From Cyclina sinensis (taxonomy: Eukaryota; Mollusca; Bivalvia; Venerida; Veneridae), in the NCBI GenBank assembly GCA_012932295.1, contig JAAONU010000123.1:1984001-2048000 (forward strand): a DNA stretch of 64,000 nucleotides, read 5' to 3'. Of this stretch, positions 22,864-34,300 are shown in pieces; position 1 is the stretch's first letter, and each line of letters begins with the position of its first letter. Below the pieces are notes generated by a model. That model made no database searches. It was not told where the DNA came from and saw only the letters and a list, made by a program, of their open reading frames with translations. The position numbers and the translations under genes are program-made.

Positions 22864-25353
22864 CCTAGAAATAAAATTTAACAATCAAGAAGTTTTACAC
22901 AGTTTACTGAAGTAACCACTACTCTATCTGAAATATTTTAAGATTTTGAACATTTCATTCCGGCAAAATCTGTCACGGTTGAAAACTGCTACAACCAAAA
23001 TAAAAATTAAAGTATAGGAGTTTCTATTATCTAAGTTTCAATCACCAGAATGCAAATAATCTTTGATACTTCGCTGAAATTTTGGAACATTTTTAAAAAT
23101 AAATAATTTCTCTTTTGGTCCAAGTAAGTTTCTTCAAGTTTTACTGGTAAGTCTATAGATGATAATCTTGTGAGCATAGCGACACAATATTATTGGAACA
23201 GTCCTCAATTTTTGCCATCACAAAATTAACTAAATATTTCCTAAGATCACATGAAAATATGTTTACAGCTACCCAATATGAAACTAACAAACACCTTGTA
23301 ACAACTATCATTTGGCTCACTTTAATGAGATCCTAGGACTTAAATTACAAGAAGGAATAAAAGTTTTTGCAAGCCGCTGGTTACTCTACATATTAAACTG
23401 GCAATTCAATCTGGGTATCTGAGACTAGCCAAAATGCATCACATCATGACAGAATAAATGATTCAACATTTATAAAAATAAGTTACAAGTATTTTATATG
23501 AAATAAATTATAAACATTTATCAAATTATTAATTTTAACTTAAGTTAAAAAGTTAAAGATTTAAAGTAATTTGAAAATGTTTAGGCTTAAATAAAGCATT
23601 ATCTTGACAAACAAAAAATAATGCTGAATCCTTGTATAAAATTCAAAAAGGATGTACAGCAAAGACAATTTGAGTCTTATGACAGATGTCAGTCAAGAAC
23701 CTACAACACTAGTAGTCTGAATTTTTAAATAACAATATAAAATAATGTTGTCATGCTAAAATCATTAATATCTATTTATCATATCTATCATTTTGAAATA
23801 TTATGATAAATATGTTTTTGGATGAAATATCTTAGTCTTTTTTTAAACTTATTTATTTTACATTGATTGGGAAGTTAGTATTTGCAGCTTTTATTAATCC
23901 CTGTCTTTGGGGGTGAAACCTCTGTCAACTTGCTTTGAAACTGGCACAGAGGTCCAAACTGCTGGATATAGTACTTTTTCTTGCTTGTGTCATTTCCTTT
24001 GGTATTCAAACGTATTCAAATTAAGTCAACTACGCTTGGAAGGAGAGATGTCTAAAAACTCCCAGCATAGAGACTAAACAAATGTGTTACTACATGTAAA
24101 TTGTAGCGGACACCGGGTATATAAGGCACTTCCAAAAGCCTTGCTGTTGGGCTAGCTCTTTAGCGACATGTTTCGAGTGTCTGTGAACATTAGCAAGTTA
24201 AGCAACGTTATCCACAGTTAGTACTCGGATGGGTGTCCAAAAATTGAGCTCATACATGTAGGCCAGGTTACTATACTGGCAGCGGTATTCCACGAACCTT
24301 CGCCAGGTCTTTACCTTGGTTAGTGCCTGTGTGCACTAGAAGTGCAGGGTTGAGTCCCTTGCACAGTTGGAGCAGAATGATGCCCGTCTCGAACTCTCCT
24401 GAAGGTTAAAGAGGGGAAGAGTGTAGTGGACATCAGGTATATAAGGCACTTCAAACAGCCTCACTGTTGGGCTAGCTCTTTGGTGACATGGTTGGAGTGT
24501 CTGAGAACGTAAGCAAGTTAAATAACATTATCCATGGTTAGTACAAGGATGGATGGGCAATCTCCTGGATTAGACCCTGTGTATTTTTACAGGAGTAAAA
24601 CTTGTATATAATAAAATAAAGAAAACGGAATGAACCATATATATACTCCTGGTTTAGACCCCGGGGTCTATTCCAGGATATACCCGATGGATGTCCCAAA
24701 ATTTAGCTGATAGGCCAGGTTACTACAGTATACAGTTACTGCATGCTAAATGTCATAAAATTGAATCACAAAACAAATGACAAGAGCACAATGCGGCATT
24801 ACATCTGACAAAACAGATTCGAAATAAAATCTATCATTATTGTCGATATTGACAACAGCTGACATCAGCCATGTTAGCTTTAAATATCCCTTAAATATTG
24901 TAACTGATAAGAAAATCCAGGAAATAAACCACAGGAACGCCATTTTGAATCGTTAATTGTCCAACCACGGCTAAAACAAAATAAAAGAGACAATTAAAAT
25001 TCTAAAAAGTGAAGAATAAGTGTTTAAGCTAAATATTATCCAATGGAGGTGTCATTTACATTTAAAACACGTGGGTATCCAGAAAGATTTGTTTTCGTCC
25101 GGGCGATTTTAAAAGAGCCAGGATGGAATGGATGTCGCGCAGGAATATCTTTTTTTAAAAAAAGGTTAAATTATAAAATGAGTGATATTTTCAACAGTTT
25201 TCATTGACTGATAGCAAAATATAATTTAAAACTGTATGAACTTGGAAAATGATTTGAATAATGGCAAATTATTGCGTTCTTTATCTTCAATTTAAGAACT
25301 ATTTAGTACAAGCAAAAAGTACGTCCGAGTCACATTTTGTCACGTGACAAAAA
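22864..25353. promoter_or_regulatory. Divergent DMTF1/SUCLG2 intergenic and promoter region
   Basis: The 2.5 kb between the two start codons must hold both promoters and the untranslated first exon(s) of DMTF1. A palindromic E-box in the sequence TCACGTGAC (around 25338-25348) lies just upstream of the SUCLG2 ATG, and a second CACGTG lies near 25068. No TATA box is obvious. The region also holds a repeat related to 13500-13740 (about 23835-24010) and the 5S-like SINE pair (24105-24725). The DMTF1 5' exon could not be fixed. Confidence 0.5.
24105..24725 (+). mobile_element. Pair of 5S-rRNA-like SINE copies
   Basis: Two direct copies, about 319 bp apart, start GTAGCGGACACCGGGTATAT and GTAGTGGACATCAGGTATAT and both run through 'GGGCTAGCTCTTT'. 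The first then reads AGCAAGTTAAGCAAC...GTTAGTACTCGGATGGG, which resembles box A, intermediate element and box C of the 5S rRNA internal promoter. The second copy is more decayed (AAGCAAGTTAAATAAC...GTTAGTACAAGGATGG). Between them is a tRNA-like 'GTGCAGGGTTGAGTCCC' segment. This fits a composite 5S-derived SINE; it is not a functional 5S gene because the 5' third and the 3' end do not match. Confidence 0.6.
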
Positions 25354-28300
25354 ATGGCTGCGCCCTTGAGCTCGCTACGACACGGCCTGTCAAAACATTT
25401 TTTCAGATCGACGGCCAGAACAAGGGTAACTATATGACAAGAGAACTCGATCTCGTTTTTGCAATCAAATATATATATTTAGTTGAGAACGACTGATCAG
25501 GCAAAGTTACTTTGCCCATTGACAGAATGGAATGAATTTGCAAATTGATCATGGTTGAAAAACGCTTATCATGCTTATCGCCTTTTGATATACTGCACGG
25601 GGAGTCCTAACAGCGGTTACACTGAACACCGAAATCTACTTTGGACCGAAATCTACCGAATTCTACTTTGCAGGACCGAAATCTACTCAGTACAGCCAAG
25701 ATATGGCATTATTTATTACTTTTTTTTTAATATTATTAATTAGTTAATATATATGAATATATACTCAAAATTTCAATATTGTAAGTTTTGTATTTTTAGA
25801 GTTTGAACCAATTTTATATTATTATGTTACAGGCGGTGTCTAAGTGAGCGTGAGAACAATGAATATATGTGAAATCACAACTACTTATTCTGGCGACTAC
25901 ATAGATCCAGTTGTAAAGTTTGATTCTGAAAATAAAATTTTATGGAAAAAGAGCTTGTTCTTTTTTACTTTGTCTTTATTGAACATATTTATAAATCTTA
26001 TGAAGATATTTATAAGTTTTTATAAAATCGACAAATTGTAACCAAAAGGGGTTCAGTGATGTGTACATTAAACAAATAATAATTACGTTATAATGAACAG
26101 TTTTAGCTATCAAATTAAATTGTCACGAAATCTATGATTAAAGAAATGCATTTAAAAAGGAACATTGCGATAAGCAAAATTATAATGTTTTCGCAAACTG
26201 AAGCCGCCATGCACTATGTCCCGCGTTTTGCACGTGCATCTAACCTGCTGGTGTTACAGTTTAGTTTTCTTTTGTAATTTGATAATGATGAGTAGGTAAA
26301 TATTTATAATTTGAAAATTTCCTTATTCTTTTCAAACTTTTCAAAGTTGTTTTGATGTATTAAGGCGTGATGCAAACCTTTTTTTTTTTTTTAATTTACT
26401 CGTAAATCGCAACTAATATCCCAAAAACGTATTTAAATTCGATCTTCTAACCCTCAATATGCATAAGTTCATCGCAATCATGGAGTTTCCTTGTGTTGTT
26501 TGTTTTAAAGAATGTCTAAATGGCAGCATACATTGCCCAAATTGTAAAAACTGGGTTCATGCCGAATGTGCAAATTTCGTTGTAATTCATACTGCTGAAG
26601 TAGAAAAATATTCTCAAAAAAGTATTTGATATGTTAAATACATAATAAAATGTATTGAAAACATTTTCGCTGAATATGATTTTAATAAATGATTACACAA
26701 AAGCTATCTAAGTGTCCTACTGGTATACGTTCTAAGTCTAAGTCACGTGACAACAGTGCACGCGAAAGTCACTTCTGATGCTTTTTCAGTAAGGACCGAT
26801 ATTAAGTTAATGAAATATATACGCTGTATTAGAAGACAACAAGTGTTATATACATATATTATTTATTTTTCTTGACATTCGATAAAAACTGAATTATACA
26901 TTATAACGTTTAACGAATTAATTCTTAAAGATTTACCATCCTGCTTTTTTATTTGATGTACTATTGTTCTGTATTGACGGCCACTATGTGTATTGATCAA
27001 GATTACTTTTTAGGAATTGCTTTTTGAGTTTACTTATCTTCTGTGTATGTGTGTATGCTTTTACAAATTTTTATCTCCATATAATTACATGTGTTCTAAA
27101 CTTATTTTGGCAATATGCTCAAAATGTTAAATTTATTAGTCTGTTTTTTTTATATTCATAAACTGTACTTATATTTCTTAATCTGATGCTTTACATTATA
27201 TGCCTTATATTGCATTTATTATATTTAATATTTTTAGCATTTGTATTTTGATTTGTTTTTAACTTAACAAGTATTTCCTTTTGCTTTTACCTTTAAATTG
27301 TTTTAATCAATGTTTGTTTTATCAATTTCTTATGTTTTTCTTTTTGCAAAGCTTCATGTCTTTCAATAATGACAGTTATTTTTTAGGCATTCTATCTTTT
27401 TGATGTATTGAGCATTTCGTATCGTTATTTCGTACACTTTGATGTTTAATGTTTTAAATCTGTAAAAATAATCGAAATCGGGTTCATTCCTTATCTATTT
27501 ATCTGAATTAAATTTATTTTTTGTTCATTTCCGTAGATTTTTTTTCAATTAAAAAAAAATAATGGGCCATGTTCCTCCTCGTGGTGTGGCCTGGCTATTA
27601 CATTTCGTGTTTGCGTGAACAATTATATTTACTTGATATGTTAGTTTTATTAATAAATTTTACACGGATCTGCATTGTGTACTTCAAAACTACCTTTTAA
27701 ATTATAGTGATTGTCACGATGTAATATTTTCACGCTCACCGATTTCAATAATTTTTACATTTATTAATATAACTTTTTTACTAAGTAAACTTTTCAATTG
27801 AAATTTGAAATATAAGTTGTTTATAATGTAATCTATCATAAAATACTAAAACGTTAAGAAATAATGCCATATCTTGGCTGTACTGAGTAGATTTCGGTCC
27901 TGCAAAGTAGAATTCGGTAGATTTCGGTCCAAAGTAGATTTCGGTGTTCAGTGTAACCCTCCTAACAGTACAAGTTTGTCATTGCATTTTGAATGTTAAT
28001 AATGATAATTACCTTTATGGAGTACCACATTTTATTCAGATTCTCGTCAGGCATGCATTATTTTACAGACATAGTTGGTAGCACGCCTGTTTTCTCAAAG
28101 CCTTCACCACTCAATCTCAAACAAATAGCTAAAAGCTCAATGTTATCTCTTGGCACAGGAGCCTCAAATTCTATCAAAAGTTAACTTAAAAAGCCAGAAA
28201 AAAAAACGATTATATATATAAAAACCACAAGGAAGGCAACAAAAAAATCCCCACCCACCTGTCCATAAACATGAAATTTTGTGAGAAAGCAGAATGCTGG

Positions 28301-31300
28301 TGTCCGAGCGCTTGGATTTTACATATTAAAAAACGCAATGAACACTGCTTAGTGTAACATATTGACAACCTTTTTCATTGATATACAGCATTTACGTCGA
28401 CTTTCAATCCATCGTCGGTTCCATTGTCTGTTGTTGGCATACAGTCTGTGGCTTATTTCACATACTGAGTCACTGCTTGGCAGAAGTACTCTACAACTTG
28501 CTTAGCTGTTTTAGGGGACCAGTTTTATGTTTTAGCTTATGGGATGTTATTACATTTGTATGCAAAAGGTGTTTTACAAAGAAAACTTACCATTGCTTAA
28601 AACGGTTTACTATGTGTAGAGATGTGTTGCTTCCTTGAGGTAGGAAAAGGAATGTCTGTTGGTTTGTTTTGTATCATAAAATGATGTTAAGGACCTTTTG
28701 CTGTTGGTTGGAACGAAAATTTCTCAGTAAAGTAACAATTTATCTAGTGACAATTTCTGTTTAAAGTGACAGCTTATCTAGTGACAGTTGAGATAAAAAG
28801 CTCCAGGAAATAATTTTCTTATGTAATTTGTCACACTGATTTTCATTATACAGGTTTTTGCAATCTGACATGCACTTCATTTGTGTTATATATGTATATT
28901 CAAGGTGCTGTCAGGATGTCTGCAGAAAAGATGGCTGCACTTACAGGAGTACCAGAGTAAGACATTGATGAGAGATCATGAGATAGAGGTGCAGCATTTT
29001 GAGGTGGTTGAGAATGCAGAAGATGCCAAAGCTGTGCCATCAAGATTGAGTAAGTATTGAATGGTACATTTGTACATATTCTGACATTTGGAAGCCTAGA
29101 GCATTTAATGGTATAGCATATTACATTTGCAATTGTTTTATTGAAAAATTCTGGCCTGCATTCATTTCACTTAGCTAAAAACTTAATATTGTCACTTGAA
29201 TGAAAAAGTTGTTCCATAGTTTGAAAACCTTGTACATGTAAAAGCTGTTAGAATTTAATTTACCGGTACTCTGCCTCGCAAAATGATTTCTCTTTGTCAG
29301 GAGTAGGTAAGTGCTGCCATTTATAGTAGTAATAATTTAGGCCTTCAGATTGTAGTTTGTACCAGATTTGTTTTTAGCTCACCTGAGCACAAAGTGCTCA
29401 AGGTGAGCTTTTGTGATCGCCTGATGTCCATCATCCATCGTCCGTCCATCCGTGCGTTGTCAACTTTTTCTTCAAACAACTTCTTCTCCTGAACTGCCGG
29501 GCCAATCTTGCTGAAACTTAGCAGGAATGTTACTTGCATGAAGCTTTACCAAAATTGTTCAAATGGTTCAGGTCCATTGCATTTCTAGGCTACAGGAGCT
29601 AAAAATAGATTTTCAAAGTTGGAACTTTAAAAATCTTCTTCTCCGAAACCACAAGGCCTGGAGCTTAGATATTTGGTATGAAGCATCATCTAGTAGACCT
29701 CTACCAAGTTTGTTCAAATTATGACCGTGGGGTCAAAACTGACCCCATCCCAGGGGTCAGTTGATTTTACATAGATTTATATAGGGAAAACTTAAAAAAT
29801 CTTCTTGTCAGAAACCACAAGACCTAGAGTTTAGATATTTGGTGTGCAGCATTGTCTAGTGGACCTCTACCAAGTTTGTTCAAATCATGGCTCCTGGGTC
29901 AAAAATGGCCCAGCCCGGGGGTCACATGTTTAACATAGAGTTATATAGGAAAAACTTTAAAAATCTTCTTGTCAGAAACCATAAGGCCTAGAGTTTAGAT
30001 ATTTGGTGTGCAGCATTGTCCAGTGGACCTTTACCAAGTTTCTTCAAATCATAGCCAATGGGTCAAAATAGGCCCCACCCCAGGGGTCAATTGAATTTAC
30101 ATAGGCTTATATAGGAAATCTTTAAAAATCTTTTTCTCAGAAACCACAGTGCCTACAGCTTAGATATTTGGTATGTAGCATTGTCTAGTGGACCTCTATC
30201 AAGTTTATACAAATTATCTCCCCTGGGTCAAATTGGTTACGCCCAAGGGTTCTCTTGATTTACATATAGTTATATAGGAAAAACATGAAAAATCATTTTT
30301 CTATGAAACAAATAGGACTAGACCTTAGATATTTGGTGTGGAGTATTGTGTTGAGAACCTTTACCAGTATTGTTTATATGTTGGCCCTGGGGGCCCTTAA
30401 TATGTAAAAAAGGCAATCTTTAAAAATCTTCTTACTGGAAACCTCAATGCCTACAGCTTAGAAATTTGGTATGTAGCATTGTCTAGTAGATGTCTACCAA
30501 GTTTGTTCAAATTATGTCCCCTGGGTCAAAATTGGCCACGCCCCAGGGTTCTCTTTGTTTACATATAGTTATATTGGAAAAACATGAAAAATCATTTTTC
30601 TTCCAAAATTATAGGACTAGACCTTAGATATTTGGTGTGGAGTATTGTGTTGAGAACCTTTACCAGTATTGTTTATATGTTGGCCCCGGGGTCAAAATTG
30701 GCCCCCCCTGGGGGCCCTTAATATGTAAAAAAGGCAATCTTTAAAAATCTTCTTACTGGAAACCTCAATGCCTACAGCTTAGATATTTGGCATGCAGCAT
30801 TGTCTAGTGAACCTCTACCTATTTTGTTTGAAAAATGTCCCTGGGGTCACTATTGGTCCCGCTCGAGGGGTCACAAGTTTTAAATAGCAGTATAGAAGAA
30901 AATCTTTAAAAATCTTCTTGTCTTAAACCACAAGGCCTATAATTTTAAAATTTGGCATGAAGCAAGCTGTATCAAGCTTTTTGAAATTATTAGATCATTT
31001 TAAAGGTCACGGAGGCTAAAAATAGATTTATCTACTGTACCTCATAGAGCCTTCATTTATAGACCAATATCTTTGATATTCAGTTTATAGGTTCCTTGCA
31101 TGGACGTCTACCCATGGGTAGGGTTTGAGGTCACTGGGTCAAGGTCAAGGTCACCATAGCTTATAATAGCTATTTCTACTTTCTGTCATAGAGCCTTTAC
31201 TTATTGACTGATATTTTACATATTTGGTTTGTAGGCACTTACATATTTTCAATTAAAAAATGAAATACTGCTTAACAGCAAACCTACAGCCAAAGTACTC

Positions 31301-34300
31301 AGGTGAGCGATCCAGGGCCATCATTGCCCTCTTGTCATAATTACAGATGCAGGAGAGTATGTTGTAAAGGCACAGATTCTAGCTGGTGGACGAGGGAAGG
31401 GAGTGTTCTCAAATGGTTTCAAGGGTGGAGTTAAACTTACAAAAGAGTAAGAAGAATTTATGATAAAATTTGCATAGGTTTATGTGTATGGTCAGTGTGA
31501 ACGTTGTTTAGTTTTAAAAATATAAGAACTATTTAGTTTTGAAATTGATATATAAATGATTGCAGGCATTTTATTCATGCTTTTAGTTTGTGTCAGATGA
31601 TATTCAGTCAGTTTTACTTGAACTAATTACAAAGAATTTTATGTGACTTCAGTGTTAAAACAACTGTATTGCTTTCCCTTGCATTAGTAGATGCATCTAG
31701 TATCAGAGAAAGTTTTTATTTTGATCTATTCTTCTTCATTTTTTTTTGCAGCCCAACTGAAGTTGCAGAGCTGGTCTCAAATATGATAGGACACAAACTA
31801 GTCACAAAACAGACACATGGAGATGGTGTTCTCGTAAAGAAAGTGATGGTAGCAGAGGCTCTGGACATTGCACGAGAAACATACATTGCTATCCTTCTGG
31901 ACAGACAGTTTAATGGACCTGTGATAGTGGGCTGTGCTCAAGGGGGTGTTGACATTGAGGAGGTTGCTGAGAAGAATCCAGATGCTATATTTCATGTAAG
32001 ATGAAGCAATAGCTGTATTGCAAAGAAACTTATTCTTCTGTTATGTCTTAACATACAATTTCTGAAATAACAGTTTGATTCAGTTCAGGAAGTCCCAGAT
32101 TTGAATACTAGCTGTGGCAAAGGATATTTCCTTTGGCAAAGACAGGTTAGCAATGTATGCCCCCTTTAACCTGGTTTGTGAATTGCATTGTAGTAATGGA
32201 TGTAACTGCCTTTTTCCTAAAGTAGTAAGTCTGCTCCATCTTGGATGGTGTCCTGATAGTAACTCAAATGAGCTTGAATAGCTTTCATTGCAGTCAAGGT
32301 TAAATACGTATAAATTATAATCTTTTGTGTTTCTAAGAAGTCACAGCTTACATACCATTTTAAAGATAGAAGTGATGGAAAGTTGTCATGTTAATCAACA
32401 ATTTCTGTTGTTGCAAAATGTTTAGACATTTGCAGGGTATCATCATAAAAACCCCCACAAACTCAGTTTGAGGTAATACAATGAAACTTAATTTGTAAGT
32501 AGCTAGTATACACTTATCATTTAGGTTAGCGTTTGCATGTCTCCTATCAAGATCAAGGTCATTAACACTATAAATAGAAAAAATTGTTTACGCTCAGTCA
32601 GTTTGCTTTGGGATATTATTCATTGAAACTTGGGGTCAAAGTAGCCTGTATGCAATTGTCTCTTTGGATCACTTAAGGATGTCTGCTATCAAGTCAAAGT
32701 CACTGTTCGTTGCTAAATAGGGGGGGTAAAAATCCAGTCAATAACTTTACTTTGGATTGTTGTAGTGCAGTGAAACTTGGTTTTTAAGTAGCTTGTTTGT
32801 AGTTTTCATTTTGCATTACATTTGAGGTGTTTTGGATAAAGGTCAAGGTCATTTATGCTGAAAATAGAAAGTGGTTTCCAATCAATATCTTCAGTTTGGA
32901 GCATTGTAATGCAGTGAAACATGATATGTAAGTATCTCGTATGCAGTTGTTGCATTAGATTGCATGTGAGATTTCCTATTTCTTTTGTTCCTATGACATG
33001 GCAGGATATGGGGGTATTTATCACTTTAAGTGAAAGTTCTGCTTCAAATTTTTTATCTGTCAAATTTTTCTGTGGAAGAGCTTATTTCCACATTTCTTGG
33101 AATTTTCAAAGTCTTTGTTATCAGACCTTAGATATTCTTAGAACCAAGTCAGTACTGCTTCAGACTTACAGATCAGCTTAACAAATTTTGTAATTATATT
33201 CAGGAACCTGTTGACATTATGGAAGGTTTGAGTAAGGAGGCTGCAGACAGAGTGGCTGAGAAACTAGGTTTTACAGGCAAGAAACACAAACTTGTAAGTC
33301 TCCAACATGTTTCATTGTATTTAGTTGTCTTTTGACCAAAATCTTTTACATATTAGTACACACTCTCATGGTTATTGGTGTTAATGTTGATGGTGATGAT
33401 AATGATGATGACGATGATATCTGTGTGGAACCTTATTTATACTACTTGATATAAGGACCACAAGCCAGGTAAGGGTTTGAACCCTGACAGTCACTTTAAT
33501 GTAGCAGCATCTACATCCCCTTGAAGGAATTGTGACTCAAGTTCTGCTTTAGCTAGCTGCAGATGGTTTTGAAAAGATGAAGTATGGCTTTGAACATCAA
33601 ATATTTCATTTGTTTCCATAGCAAATAATGATTAAAGTTATTAAGTATTACAGTACAGGTAAAAATATGGGTACCGTTATTTAAAAGCATTACATGTATA
33701 TCACACTTAATTAGAATACCAGTGACCCTGATAATGAAAACATGGAGGATTGAAAACATGGAGGATACTTCAAGCATAGTTTTCAGAATATTATTTTCTT
33801 TATTGATTCAGAATGTTAAGTTATCGTCAACTATTTACCAAAATATTTGGACTATATTCAGTTTTCTGAGTGGTGTTGTGTTTCAAGATGAAACAAACTT
33901 TGATGAGCTGGTGGTGCTCTTTTCATAATCCAGAATGTTGAGATTTATTCTCCTGTGTATGCACATATTGTCTTTTATTCAAATTTTCAAACAGATGTGC
34001 TTTAAGAAATTAAAAAACAATCTTAGTGCAGGAAGTACCGATATTCACTAAAGGCTGACTTTAATTCTCCTGTTAACAGGCATCAGATCAAGTAGCAAAA
34101 CTGTACAAGATGTTTGTAGATGTGGATGCCACACAGATAGAGATCAACCCATTTGTTGAGACTCCAGACGGCAGAGGTATGTTTTTCAAGATTTTTTTTA
34201 GTTAATTATTATATTTGAAAAGATTAAATACATGGAGTTGGCATACCTTTGTTTAATAAAAGAAAAATTAAATAAAACTTAATATTTTTCCAGGTTGCTG

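Noticed and set aside
24193..24240. A functional 5S rRNA gene
   Set aside because: Only the internal-promoter part matches; the flanks do not fit 5S rRNA and a decayed second copy shows it is part of a SINE.
24746..24943. 65-codon minus frame opening MAFLWFISWIFL, like a signal peptide
   Set aside because: It lies upstream of DMTF1 where an untranslated exon is expected. There is no splice or homology support; at most an upstream ORF in a 5' leader.
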